A stretch of 64,000 nucleotides of DNA. Origin: Amycolatopsis umgeniensis (GTDB lineage: Bacteria; Actinomycetota; Actinomycetes; Mycobacteriales; Pseudonocardiaceae). The position numbers were made by a program, and so were the translations under genes. The notes under the pieces were generated by a model. The model saw only the letters and a list, made by a program, of their open reading frames with translations, had not been told where the DNA came from and made no database searches. Positions 10,239 through 17,814 of the stretch are shown here, one piece after another (within the stretch, counting starts at the first letter, position 1; every line of letters starts with the position of its first letter). The DNA lies in the NCBI RefSeq assembly GCF_014205155.1, contig NZ_JACHMX010000001.1, forward strand, positions 3,224,001 to 3,288,000, given 5' to 3'.

Positions 10239-10652
10239 ATGATGGATGCCGAACCCGCCCCAGAACCCGGTCCGGACTCGTCCGGCGAATCGCGGTTCCG
10301 TGCCTTCCGACAGGCGGAGGCCCTGGTCGAAAGCCGCAGGCCGCTCGACGCCCTCAAGGCCCTCCAGCCGTTGCTGGAGGAGGAAACCGACAAGCCGAGC
10401 GTGCAGTTGCTGGCGGGCCGCGCGTACTTCCACTCCGCACAGTTGCGGCGGGCCGAGCGGGCCTTCACCCGGGTGCTGGAACTGGACCCCACCGATCATT
10501 ACGCGCGGTTCGTACTCGGGCGCACCCTCCAGCGCCTCGGACGGCTGACCGAGGCGCTCGCGCAGATGCGGATCGCGTCGGCGATGCATCCGATCCCGGA
10601 ATACCTGGAAGCGATCAGCGAGGTCAGCGCGCGGATCGCGTTGCGCGACTGA
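10239..10652 (+). CDS. Small tetratricopeptide-repeat protein
   Basis: 137-residue cytoplasmic protein made of TPR-like helical pairs. AYFHSAQLRRAERAFTRVLELDPTDHYARF is a clear TPR unit with the A-x-x-x-[F/Y] and DP spacing, flanked by ALVESRRPLDALKALQPLLEE and TLQRLGRLTEALAQM. It is likely a protein-interaction scaffold with unknown partner. Two consecutive ATG codons (10239, 10242) follow GTGGAG at suitable spacing. It is divergent from the VOC gene, so the 72-base gap holds both promoters. Confidence 0.8.
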   Translation: MMDAEPAPEPGPDSSGESRFRAFRQAEALVESRRPLDALKALQPLLEEETDKPSVQLLAGRAYFHSAQLRRAERAFTRVLELDPTDHYARFVLGRTLQRLGRLTEALAQMRIASAMHPIPEYLEAISEVSARIALRD

Positions 10653-10662
10653 CCCCGGGGCC

Positions 10663-11232
10663 TCAGGTGGACTTGGCCCGCAGGTGGGCCCGCTCGCCCT
10701 GTTTGCCGAACAGCACCAGCAGCTCCACCGGCCCCGGCCCCGCGCTCCCGAACCAATGCGGCACCCGCGTGTCGAACTCGGCCGCCTCGCCGGGCCCCAT
10801 CGTGAAGTCGCGATCGCCGAGCACCGCCCGCAACCGTCCACTGAGGACGTACATCCACTCGTAGCCCTCGTGCGTCCGTTGCACCGGTTCGATGTTCTCG
10901 ACGGGGATCAGCAGTTTGAACGCCTGCGGCTGACCCGGCTGCGCGCTCAGCGACCAGGCGGTGAACCTGCCGAACTTCCGCGGTTTCATCCGGATCCGGG
11001 GATCGGACGGCTCGGGTTCGCCGACCAGTTCGTCGAGCGGGACCTTGTGTGCCTCCGACAGCGTCAGCAGCAGCTCCAGCGTGGCCTTCCGGGTGCCCGA
11101 TTCGAGCCGCGAGAGCGTACTGGCGGAGATCCCCGTCGCCTCCGAGAGCGCGGAGAGGGTGGTGCCGCGTTCCTTGCGGAGCTGCTTGAGCCTCGGGCCG
11201 ACCTCGGCGAGCCGCCGTTCGATGTCCTCCAT
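10663..11232 (-). CDS. XRE-family regulator with C-terminal cupin domain
   Basis: DNA-binding regulator (189 aa). The HTH spans about residues 12-66 (LKQLRKERGTTLSALSEATGISASTLSRLESG). A cupin_2 sensor domain follows at about 100-185 (HEGYEWMYVLSGRLRAVLGDRDFTMGPGEAAEFDTRVPHWF), containing the His/Glu pattern of a small-ligand or metal-binding barrel. It is divergent from the thioredoxin reductase-like gene, with repeated TTTGCCA half-sites in the shared promoter gap. That suggests it controls both genes. The ligand is unknown. Confidence 0.88.
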   Translation of the reverse strand: MEDIERRLAEVGPRLKQLRKERGTTLSALSEATGISASTLSRLESGTRKATLELLLTLSEAHKVPLDELVGEPEPSDPRIRMKPRKFGRFTAWSLSAQPGQPQAFKLLIPVENIEPVQRTHEGYEWMYVLSGRLRAVLGDRDFTMGPGEAAEFDTRVPHWFGSAGPGPVELLVLFGKQGERAHLRAKST

Positions 11233-11241
11233 GTCTCCAGT

Positions 11242-11268
11242 TTGCCAAACCGGCAATGAACTTTGCCA
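11242..11268. promoter_or_regulatory. Candidate operator in XRE-cupin/reductase promoter gap
   Basis: Inverted repeat TTGCC-AAACC-GGCAA at 11242-11256, plus another TTTGCCA copy at 11262-11268 in direct orientation, 21 bases (two helical turns) from the first. It lies between the two divergent genes, as expected for autoregulation by the XRE-cupin protein. No binding data. Confidence 0.5.
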
Positions 11269-11298
11269 GATCTCGGCCGGAGACGGATGCTCGGCCGT

Positions 11299-12207
11299 AT
11301 GAACAGCGAATTCGACGTGGTGATCATCGGCGGTGGTGTCGCGGGCCTGAGCGCGGCGTTGGTACTGGGCAGGGCGCGGCGCAAGGTCGCTGTGATCGAC
11401 GGTGGCACGCCGCGCAACGCCCCGGCCGCGCACGCGCAGGGTTTCCTGACCAGGGACGGCATCCCGCCCCGAGAACTCTTGGCGATAGGCCGTGACGAGG
11501 TGCGCGGATACGGCGTGGAGATCATCGAGGACGTCGTCCACCGGCTGCGGCACGACAAAGCGGTGGAACTGGCGAGCGGCCGGGTCGTCAGCGGGCGCCG
11601 GATCGTGATGACCACCGGGCTGGCCGACGAACTGCCCGACGTCCCCGGCGTCGCGGAGCGTTTCGGCGCCGACGTGCTGCACTGCCCGTACTGCCACGGC
11701 TGGGAAGTGCGCGATCAGCGCTTCGGCGTGCTCGCCACCTCCGAGAAGTCGGTCCACCAGGCGCTGATCGTCTGGCAGTGGAGCAAGGACCTGACGTTCT
11801 TCACGCACACACAGCAGATCTCGGCCGAGGACCGGGAGAAGCTGACCGGGCTGGGCATCCGGATCGTCGACGGGAAGGTGTCCGAACTCGCCGTCGAAGA
11901 CGACCGTCTGACCGGGGTCCGGCTCGTGGACGGCGAACTCGTCGAACGCGACGTCGTGTTCGTCGGCCCGAAGTTCGTCCCGCACGACAGGCTTCTCACC
12001 CAGATCGGCTGTTCGCGCACCGAAGACGGTTTCGTCGCGGTGGATGCGCAGGGCAGGACGGACGTGGACGGGGTATGGGCGGCGGGCAACGTCGTCGATC
12101 CGATGGCGCAACTGGTCGTCGCGGCCGGCGACGCCTACCGGATGGCGTCGGCGCTCAACTTCGATCTGGTGCTCGAGGATCAGGGCGCGACGCTGGCGTC
12201 CGCGTAG
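11299..12207 (+). CDS. Thioredoxin reductase-like FAD/NAD(P)H oxidoreductase
   Basis: Two-dinucleotide-fold flavoprotein (302 aa). The FAD-binding EFDVVIIGGGVAGLSAALVLGRARRKVAVID is at the N-terminus. The redox-active disulfide is CPYC in VLHCPYCHGWEV, and the C-terminal FAD motif is DGVWAAGNVVDP. No thioredoxin gene is adjacent, so it may be a stand-alone TrxR-like enzyme of the type used in small-molecule disulfide formation, or a general reductase. An in-frame ATG at 11287 has GGAG four bases upstream and could be the real start. It converges on, and overlaps by 28 bases, the next gene. Confidence 0.88.
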   Translation: MNSEFDVVIIGGGVAGLSAALVLGRARRKVAVIDGGTPRNAPAAHAQGFLTRDGIPPRELLAIGRDEVRGYGVEIIEDVVHRLRHDKAVELASGRVVSGRRIVMTTGLADELPDVPGVAERFGADVLHCPYCHGWEVRDQRFGVLATSEKSVHQALIVWQWSKDLTFFTHTQQISAEDREKLTGLGIRIVDGKVSELAVEDDRLTGVRLVDGELVERDVVFVGPKFVPHDRLLTQIGCSRTEDGFVAVDAQGRTDVDGVWAAGNVVDPMAQLVVAAGDAYRMASALNFDLVLEDQGATLASA

Positions 12208-12887
12208 GCGTCGGCCGCGCTGAAGACTTCCTGGGCGTAGGGAACGGCGGGGTCGAACGTCCGGATCGACTTCCACCAGCCCGCCGGGGTGGCGACGTCG
12301 TCACCAGCGGCGCACAGGTAACGCGCGGTGGCGAAAGCGGCGTCGTCGAGGTCCTTCGGATCCGGCTGCTTCCCGTCGCTTCTGGCCCGGACGGCCTGCT
12401 TGGCCCACACGTCGGGCGGGAGCGTGATCGGGCCGGGCCTGCCCTGCGCCGCTTCGACATGGGCGATGCCGGCGAGCGTCGCCCACGAGAGGTGACAGCC
12501 CGGCTTCTGCCGCCGGAGCCACATCTCGGCCCGGCCGTAGGCGGACAGATCGGTGGCGGCGAGCCGGGTCTTCCCGGCCACCCGGTGCGCCCAGGTCTCG
12601 AGTTCGGCCGCGTCGGAAACGGTGGGCCGGTCGGGCGGCGCGGCAAGCCCCGCTCGCGGCGTCGCCACCCCCGGCTGCGGCTTCTGATCGGGAACCGGGA
12701 GCGCGGCCTGCGGTTCCGCGGGCGGTGGCGGCTCCTCCCCGCCCGGCCGGTGCACACCGACGGTCATGATCAGCACCACGCCGGTGAGCACGAGCCCGCC
12801 CGCGAAAGCGAGCCTGGGGACGTACGGCGGCAGAGGGCGCGCTGGATGCTCCGGGGCGTCGATGCTCGACTGGGTGGTTTCGGCCAC
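12180..12887 (-). CDS. Membrane-anchored lytic transglycosylase-like protein (LpqU-like)
   Basis: 235-residue exported protein. A cytoplasmic Pro-rich N-terminus is followed by one membrane helix about 26-46 (RLAFAGGLVLTGVVLIMTVGV) and a Pro-rich linker. The catalytic-like segment CHLSWATLAGIAHVEAAQG follows; its Glu aligns with the Glu in GRIESNH of the larger relative at 5804-6961. The later ATARYLCAAG motif is also shared. It lacks the AVGPTQFIPSTW substrate-groove motif, so activity is less certain. It overlaps tail-to-tail with the reductase gene. Confidence 0.75.
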   Translation of the reverse strand: MAETTQSSIDAPEHPARPLPPYVPRLAFAGGLVLTGVVLIMTVGVHRPGGEEPPPPAEPQAALPVPDQKPQPGVATPRAGLAAPPDRPTVSDAAELETWAHRVAGKTRLAATDLSAYGRAEMWLRRQKPGCHLSWATLAGIAHVEAAQGRPGPITLPPDVWAKQAVRARSDGKQPDPKDLDDAAFATARYLCAAGDDVATPAGWWKSIRTFDPAVPYAQEVFSAADAYADASVAP

Positions 12888-13093
12888 CCGGTCAGGTTAC
12901 TTCGCCACGCTGTCGGGGGATGACCCATTCGGATGAGCAGGCCAGCAGACGGTAAATCGGCGAGCGTGGCGCTGATTCGTTATGTGATCTGCGTAGTGCG
13001 CGCTGACCTGCGGATGCTCTCCGGGCGCCCGTCCGATCAAGGTCTGTTCAAGTGTTTCGTCCGCATTCGCCGCCACCCCGCTGAGCTGGACTT

Positions 13094-13112
13094 TCAGGCA
13101 AGGCTTACCTAA
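13094..13112 (+). promoter_or_regulatory. IdeR/DmdR-type iron box upstream of efeUOB
   Basis: TCAGGCAAGGCTTACCTAA matches 15 of 19 positions of the IdeR/DmdR consensus as I know it (TTAGGTTAGGCTAACCTAA). It ends 38 bases before the efeU start. Iron-replete repression of the operon by an IdeR/DmdR-type regulator is expected. Confidence 0.75.
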
Positions 13113-13150
13113 AACCATGAGGTTCAGTCAGGACGACCAGGGAGAACGAC

Positions 13151-13993
13151 GTGTGGTTCGCGAGTGCGCTCATCGGCCTGCGTGAAGGCCTCGAAGCGGC
13201 ACTCGTCGTCAGCATCCTCGTCGCGTTCCTGGTCAAGACCGAACGACGGCACGCGCTGCGCTGGGTGTGGCTCGGTGTCGGTGTCGCGGTCCTGCTGTCG
13301 GTCGGGGTCGGCGCGATCCTCACCTACTCCACCGCCCAGTTGTCCTTCGAGCAGCAGGAACTGCTCGGCGGCACCCTGTCGATCGTCGCGGTCGGATTCG
13401 TGACGGCGATGATCTTCTGGATGCGCAAGGCGTCGAGGACGATCGCTGCCGAGCTGCGCGGGAAGCTGGACGAAGCGCTCGACGTGGGCCCTGTCGCCGT
13501 CCTCGTCCTGTCTTTCTTCGCCGTCGGCCGCGAAGGCCTGGAGACGGCGGTGTTCTTCTACTCCACCGTGCAGACCGCCCAGGGCGGCACGACCGAACCG
13601 CTGATCGGTTTCACCGCGGGCATTCTCACCGCGATCGTGCTGGCGTACCTGATCTACCGCGGCGCCGTCCGGTTCGACCTCGGCAAGTTCTTCACGATCA
13701 CCGGTGTCCTGCTGGTGTTCGTCGCGGCGGGCGTACTCGGCTACGGCCTGCACGACCTGCAGGAAGCCGCCTTCCTGCCCGGTTTGACCACGCTCGCGTT
13801 CGACGCGTCGGCCGTGCTGCCCGAGACCAGCTGGTACGGCGCGCTGCTCAAGGGGATCTTCAACTATTCGCAGCAGACGACGGTCCTGCAGGCCGTCGCG
13901 TGGGTCGCGTACGTGGCGATCGTGCTGCCGCTGTTCCTCAGGCCCAAGAAGAAGGTCGTGACGGCTCCCGTCGCGGCCGCGATCAAGGAGTGA
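13151..13993 (+). CDS. efeU: Ferrous iron permease EfeU (FTR1 family)
   Basis: Seven-helix membrane permease (280 aa) of the Efe iron-uptake system. Both REGLE motifs that carry iron through the membrane are intact: R11-E15 (LIGLREGLEAALVVSI) and R127-E131 (FFAVGREGLETAVFF). The start is GTG, with GGAG six bases upstream. It is the first gene of efeUOB, and its stop abuts the efeO Shine-Dalgarno. It is regulated through the iron box 38 bases upstream. Confidence 0.96.
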   Translation: MWFASALIGLREGLEAALVVSILVAFLVKTERRHALRWVWLGVGVAVLLSVGVGAILTYSTAQLSFEQQELLGGTLSIVAVGFVTAMIFWMRKASRTIAAELRGKLDEALDVGPVAVLVLSFFAVGREGLETAVFFYSTVQTAQGGTTEPLIGFTAGILTAIVLAYLIYRGAVRFDLGKFFTITGVLLVFVAAGVLGYGLHDLQEAAFLPGLTTLAFDASAVLPETSWYGALLKGIFNYSQQTTVLQAVAWVAYVAIVLPLFLRPKKKVVTAPVAAAIKE

Positions 13994-13998
13994 CCACC

Positions 13999-15129
13999 GT
14001 GTCCCGTCGATTCCCGCTCGCCGCTCTCGCCGGCGTCGGCGCCCTGGTGCTCACCGCCTGCGGTGGTGGCGAAGAAACCCCCGCCGCGGCAGGCGGCCCG
14101 ATCAAGGTCGAAGCCTCGGACAGCGCGTGCGCCGTTTCGGTGACCAACGCGAACGCGGGCAACGTGACCTTCGAGATCACCAACAAGGGCAGCAAGGTCA
14201 CCGAGTTCTACCTCTACGCCGAGGGCGACCGGATCATGGGCGAGGTCGAGAACATCGCGCCCGGGCTGAACCGGCGTCTCATCGTCGAGGTCGCCGAAGC
14301 GGGCAAGTATCAGACGGCGTGCAAGCCGGGGATGACCGGCGCGGGCATCCGGGGCGACTTCACCGTCACCGGCGGCGGAGCGAAGCAGACCGACCCGAAC
14401 TCGCAGAAGGCCCAGGCGGTCAAGAGCTACGCGGAGTACGTCGCGAACAACACCAAGGCGCTCGACGAGGAGACCACCAAGTTCGTCGCGCTGGTGAAGG
14501 CGAACAAGGTCGACGAGGCGAAGGCCGCGTACGCCCGCACTCGCGTCTACTTCGAGCGGATCGAGCCGGTGGCCGAGAAGTTCGGCGACCTCGACCCGAA
14601 GATCGACGCGCGCGAGGCCGATCTCGAACCCGGCCAGAAGTTCACCGGGTTCCACCGGCTGGAGAAGGACCTCTGGGTGACCGGGCTCCAGCCCGACGCG
14701 CCCCAGATCGCCGACCAGCTGCTCGCCGACGTCAAGGAACTGGTCACCAAGTCGGCCGCGATCGAGCTGAACGCACTCGATCTGGCCAACGGCGCCAAGG
14801 AACTGCTCGACGAGATCGCCACCGGCAAGATCACCGGCGAGGAAGAGGCGTTCTCGCACACCGACCTCTCGGACTTCCAGGGCAACCTCGACGGTTCGAA
14901 GGCAGCGATCGCCTCGCTGCGCCCGCTGCTGCAGGCGAAGGACCCAGCGCTGGTGTCCACTTTGGACAAGGAGTTCGGCAACGTTCAGGCACTGCTGGAC
15001 AAGCAGCGCGAAGGCGACGGCTTCAAGCTGTACACCACGCTGAGCCAGGACCAGATCAAGGAATTCGCGTCGGCGGTGGACGCGCTGAGCGAACCGCTGA
15101 GCAAGGTCGCGGAGGTCGCGTCGCAATGA
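13999..15129 (+). CDS. efeO: Iron-uptake lipoprotein EfeO
   Basis: Periplasm-side iron-binding component (376 aa). The lipobox VLTAC puts the acylated Cys at residue 21. A cupredoxin-like domain covers about 30-120 (CAVSVTNANAGNVTFEITNKGSKVTEFY). An M75/imelysin-type domain follows, with its HxxE motif in GFHRLEKDLW and EEEAFSHTDLSDFQGNLDG. The GTG at 13999 lies eight bases after AAGGAG; a GTG at 13990 overlapping the efeU stop is less likely. Its stop overlaps the efeB start. Confidence 0.95.
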   Translation: MSRRFPLAALAGVGALVLTACGGGEETPAAAGGPIKVEASDSACAVSVTNANAGNVTFEITNKGSKVTEFYLYAEGDRIMGEVENIAPGLNRRLIVEVAEAGKYQTACKPGMTGAGIRGDFTVTGGGAKQTDPNSQKAQAVKSYAEYVANNTKALDEETTKFVALVKANKVDEAKAAYARTRVYFERIEPVAEKFGDLDPKIDAREADLEPGQKFTGFHRLEKDLWVTGLQPDAPQIADQLLADVKELVTKSAAIELNALDLANGAKELLDEIATGKITGEEEAFSHTDLSDFQGNLDGSKAAIASLRPLLQAKDPALVSTLDKEFGNVQALLDKQREGDGFKLYTTLSQDQIKEFASAVDALSEPLSKVAEVASQ

Positions 15130-16391
15130 CCGGGACGGAGCACACCCCAGTCTCCCGCCGGAAGCTGTTCGGCATGGCGGGAGCGGGTGCCGCTCTCGTA
15201 GGAACCGGCGCCGCGGCCGGGATCGGCGCGAACCGGCTGCTCGGCGGGGACAGCCCGGCGCAGGCCGCGCAAAACGTCGTCGAGTTCCACGGCGAGCACC
15301 AGGCCGGGATCGTGACACCGGTGCAGGAGAACCTGCACTTCGTCTCGCTGGACGTCACGACGAAGGATCGCGAAAAACTGGTCAAGCTGCTGCGCACGTG
15401 GACGGACGCGGCCCGGCGGATGACCGCGGGCCAGGAGGTCGGCACGGGCGGCGCCGTCGGTGGCGCCGCCGCCGCCCCGCCGAGCGACACCGGCGAGGCG
15501 CTCGACCTGGCGGCGTCGTCGCTGACGCTGACCATCGGTTTCGGTCCCTCGCTGTTCGACGACCGGTTCGGGCTCGCCTCGAAACGCCCGGCCGCGCTGA
15601 TCGATCTCCCCCTGTTCCCGGCGGACAAACTCGACCCGGCGCGCGGCGGCGGCGACATCTGTATCCAGGCTTGCGCCGACGATCCGCAGGTCGCGGTGCA
15701 CGCGATCCGGAACCTGGTGCGGCTGGGCTTCGGTGTCACCGCGGTGCGCTGGTCGCAACTCGGGTTCGGCCGCAGTTCGTCGACGTCGCGGGCGCAGTCC
15801 ACGCCGCGGAACCTGTTCGGGTTCAAGGACGGGACGCGCAACGTCAAGGCCGAGGAGGCCGACGTCCTGCGCGATCAGGTGTGGGCGACGGCCGAAGACG
15901 GGCAGCCGTGGATGGCGGGCGGATCGTTCCTGGTGGCCCGCCGGATCCGGATGCACATCGAGACCTGGGACAGGGAATCGTTGCAGGGTCAGGAAGGCAT
16001 CGTCGGCCGGTCGAAGGGCGCGGGCGCGCCGCTCGGCCAGGCCGCCGAGTTCGACGAACCCGATTTCCACGTCGGCGGCGCCGGCGGCGAGAAGCTGATC
16101 CCGGAGGACTCGCACGTCCGGCTCGCCTCGCACGAGAACCTGAACGGGGCGCGGATCCTGCGGCGCGGCTACAACTTCGTCGACGGTTCCGACGGTGTCG
16201 GGCACCTCGACGCGGGGCTGTTCTTCCTCGCGTTCAACCGGGACACGCGCAAGCAGTTCGTGCCGATGCAGCAGGCGCTGTCGTCGAAGGACGCGATGAT
16301 GGAGTACCTGCAGCACACCGGATCCGCCCATTTCGCCGTGCCACCGGGCGTACGCGAAGGCGGATTCTGGGGCGAGGGCCTGTTCGCTTGA
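15126..16391 (+). CDS. efeB: Tat-exported Dyp-type haem peroxidase EfeB
   Basis: Deferrochelatase/peroxidase (421 aa) thought to act with EfeUO in iron acquisition from ferrous iron or haem. The Tat signal SRRKLFG is at residues 10-16, with a hydrophobic stretch ending around AQA. Dyp landmarks are the distal GFKDGTRN (GxxDG) and the C-terminal ENLNGARILRRGYNF region holding the proximal His. The ATG overlaps the efeO stop as ATGA, so translation is coupled. Folding with cofactor before Tat export is the family's known behaviour. Confidence 0.95.
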   Translation: MTGTEHTPVSRRKLFGMAGAGAALVGTGAAAGIGANRLLGGDSPAQAAQNVVEFHGEHQAGIVTPVQENLHFVSLDVTTKDREKLVKLLRTWTDAARRMTAGQEVGTGGAVGGAAAAPPSDTGEALDLAASSLTLTIGFGPSLFDDRFGLASKRPAALIDLPLFPADKLDPARGGGDICIQACADDPQVAVHAIRNLVRLGFGVTAVRWSQLGFGRSSSTSRAQSTPRNLFGFKDGTRNVKAEEADVLRDQVWATAEDGQPWMAGGSFLVARRIRMHIETWDRESLQGQEGIVGRSKGAGAPLGQAAEFDEPDFHVGGAGGEKLIPEDSHVRLASHENLNGARILRRGYNFVDGSDGVGHLDAGLFFLAFNRDTRKQFVPMQQALSSKDAMMEYLQHTGSAHFAVPPGVREGGFWGEGLFA

Positions 16392-16454
16392 CCTCCAGTC
16401 ACGCGAAGGTGGGAGCGGGCTCGACACTCGGTGTCGGTGTCGGGACGTCGGTGT

Positions 16455-16515
16455 CGGTGTCGCGAAAGCCACTTTCGGGACGTCTGATGTCGCGAAAGTG
16501 GCTTTCGCGACACCG
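16455..16515. repeat. Long nested hairpin, copy 1 (GCGAAAGCCACTTTC type)
   Basis: 23-bp perfect arms (16455-16477 and 16493-16515) around a 15-base loop. Each arm is itself a small palindrome: CGAAAG-CCA-CTTTCG on the left and CGCGAAAG-TGG-CTTTCGCG on the right. It can fold as one long stem or two short ones. The first element after efeB. Confidence 0.8.
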
Positions 16516-16587
16516 GGGTGATGGTGAAGCGGGACGCGACTTACCACTCACGACCACCTCGACCCGACACGCGAAGCCACAGGCAGA

Positions 16588-16642
16588 CGTTGCGAAAGCC
16601 ACTTTCACAACCTTCACCGTTGCGAAAGTGGCTTTCGCAACG
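16588..16642. repeat. Long nested hairpin, copy 2 (GCGAAAGCCACTTTC type)
   Basis: 19-bp perfect arms (16588-16606 and 16624-16642) around a 17-base loop. It shares the core GCGAAAGCCACTTTC with copy 1, but the outer arm bases differ compensatorily (CGTT/AACG instead of CGGTGTC/GACACCG). This shows that structure, not just sequence, is kept. Confidence 0.8.
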
Positions 16643-16740
16643 CAGGGAACCGTCGGGCCGCCCGATCCGACACCGGACGAAGACCTCACTCAAGAAACAC
16701 ACGCCGGCACAACGTTGACCCCCAACGGTTTTCCAGACTC

Positions 16741-16771
16741 TTGACCTCTAGTTAAGTCGAGGTCGCAGACT
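16741..16771 (+). promoter_or_regulatory. MerR/SoxR-type promoter with overlapping operator
   Basis: The -35 TTGACC (16741-16746) and -10-like CAGACT (16766-16771) are separated by 19 bases, the over-long spacing used by MerR-family activators. Between them is the dyad ACCTCTAGTTAAGTCGAGGT (16744-16763), close to the SoxR box pattern CCTCAAGTTAACTTGAGG. The expected transcription start falls on the ATG at 16778. Confidence 0.65.
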
Positions 16772-16777
16772 GGTCCC

Positions 16778-17188
16778 ATGTTCAGTGAAGCGGAACTCGA
16801 CTACCTCGCCACCCAAGGACTCGGGCGGCTCGCGACGGCTCAGCCGGACGGGACGCTACAGGTCAGCCCGGTCGGCTACGCCTACAACACCGAGACCAAG
16901 ACGATCGACATCACCGGCTACGAACTGGCGAAGAGCAAGAAGTTCCGGAACGTGGCCGCCAACGGGCAGGCCGCGTTCGTGGTGGACGACATGCCGTCGT
17001 ACGACCCGCCGAGGATCCGCTGCCTCGAGATCCGGGGCCGGGCCGAGGCGCTGACCGGCGCCCGCACGCCGGACGGCCATCTCGACGGCGCGGTGATCCG
17101 GATCCACCCTTCGCGGATCATCAGCCTCGGCGTCGACGACCCGGACCACGACCCGCTCGATCTCGTTCCGCACAACCGGAACGTCTGA
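16778..17188 (+). CDS. PPOX-class (pyridoxamine-oxidase-like, possibly F420-dependent) oxidoreductase
   Basis: 136-residue split-barrel flavin/F420 protein. It starts FSEAELDYLATQGLGRLATAQPDGTLQVSPVGYAY, the usual PPOX/F420 opening. KSKKFRNVAANGQAAFVVDD and IRCLEIRGRAEALTG follow as typical strands. The substrate cannot be predicted. The ATG lies seven bases after the -10 element with no Shine-Dalgarno, so the mRNA is probably leaderless. The operator suggests induction by a MerR/SoxR-type regulator, i.e. a redox or xenobiotic response. It converges with the membrane-protein operon. Confidence 0.85.
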   Translation: MFSEAELDYLATQGLGRLATAQPDGTLQVSPVGYAYNTETKTIDITGYELAKSKKFRNVAANGQAAFVVDDMPSYDPPRIRCLEIRGRAEALTGARTPDGHLDGAVIRIHPSRIISLGVDDPDHDPLDLVPHNRNV

Positions 17189-17192
17189 CGGT

Positions 17193-17229
17193 GAAAGGGG
17201 CGTTCCCGATTCCCGGGAACGCCCCTTTC
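17193..17229. terminator. Bidirectional hairpin terminator
   Basis: 16-bp perfect arms (17193-17208 and 17214-17229, GAAAGGGGCGTTCCCG and complement) with a 5-base loop. It sits in the 53-base gap between two convergent genes. There is no U-tract, as is usual for high-GC actinobacteria. Confidence 0.85.
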
Positions 17230-17241
17230 GTCGCGACACGG

Positions 17242-17814
17242 TCAGCGACGGTTACCGAAGACCGCGTAGGTCCCGAGGCCCGCCACGCCGAGCACCACGG
17301 CGGTCCACGTGGCCGCGGCCACGTCGGTGGGCTGGAAGAGCCAGGTGATCACCAGGTGCGTGGTGTCCGTGCCCGACGTGGTGGCCCACACCACGAACGA
17401 GAAGACGAACACGAACAGCGGCAACGTCCACCCGAAGGCCCCGCCGAACAGGACCGCGGCGATCCCGACGAGACCGAGCAGGCCGCCCGCGTTCCGCAGG
17501 ATGATCTCCACCGGGACCCGATCCGCCTCCCACAGCCGCGGCAGCAGCACGGCACCGACGGCGAGGCCGCCGATCAGCAGGAGATGCAGGCCGCGACGAG
17601 GCACCCAGCGGATCGCGGCGGTCCGGTCGAGATCGACGTCCTGCCCGCTGAGGCCGATGGCGGTCACCGCGATCGCCACCAGAAGCGCCAGGGAGACCGG
17701 GATCATCGACCAGCGGTCCCGTGCCAGGAACCAGATCACCGCCATGCTCACCGCCAGCGCCGCGGACGACGCGGGCAAGGCACGCGAGCGGGCGTACAGC
17801 ACCGCCCATCTCAT
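17242..17814 (-). CDS. Small multi-span membrane protein of the sigma/ABC operon
   Basis: 190-residue hydrophobic protein with about five or six helices (e.g. LPASSAALAVSMAVIWFLA, SLALLVAIAVTAIGL, HLLLIGGLAVGAVLL). I recognise no family. Its start overlaps the end of the larger membrane protein by four bases, so it is the last member of a translationally coupled five-gene set. By context it is an accessory or permease subunit of the ABC transporter encoded upstream. Confidence 0.75.
   Translation of the reverse strand: MRWAVLYARSRALPASSAALAVSMAVIWFLARDRWSMIPVSLALLVAIAVTAIGLSGQDVDLDRTAAIRWVPRRGLHLLLIGGLAVGAVLLPRLWEADRVPVEIILRNAGGLLGLVGIAAVLFGGAFGWTLPLFVFVFSFVVWATTSGTDTTHLVITWLFQPTDVAAATWTAVVLGVAGLGTYAVFGNRR

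Larger units (their letters stand above)
16392..16777. other. 386-base intergenic region with two long hairpins and a MerR-type promoter
   Basis: No plausible gene. It contains a short GTCGGT-rich direct repeat at about 16430-16460, two related long hairpins (16455-16515 and 16588-16642), and the promoter of the next gene (16741-16771). The hairpins probably end efeUOB transcription. Confidence 0.6.
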
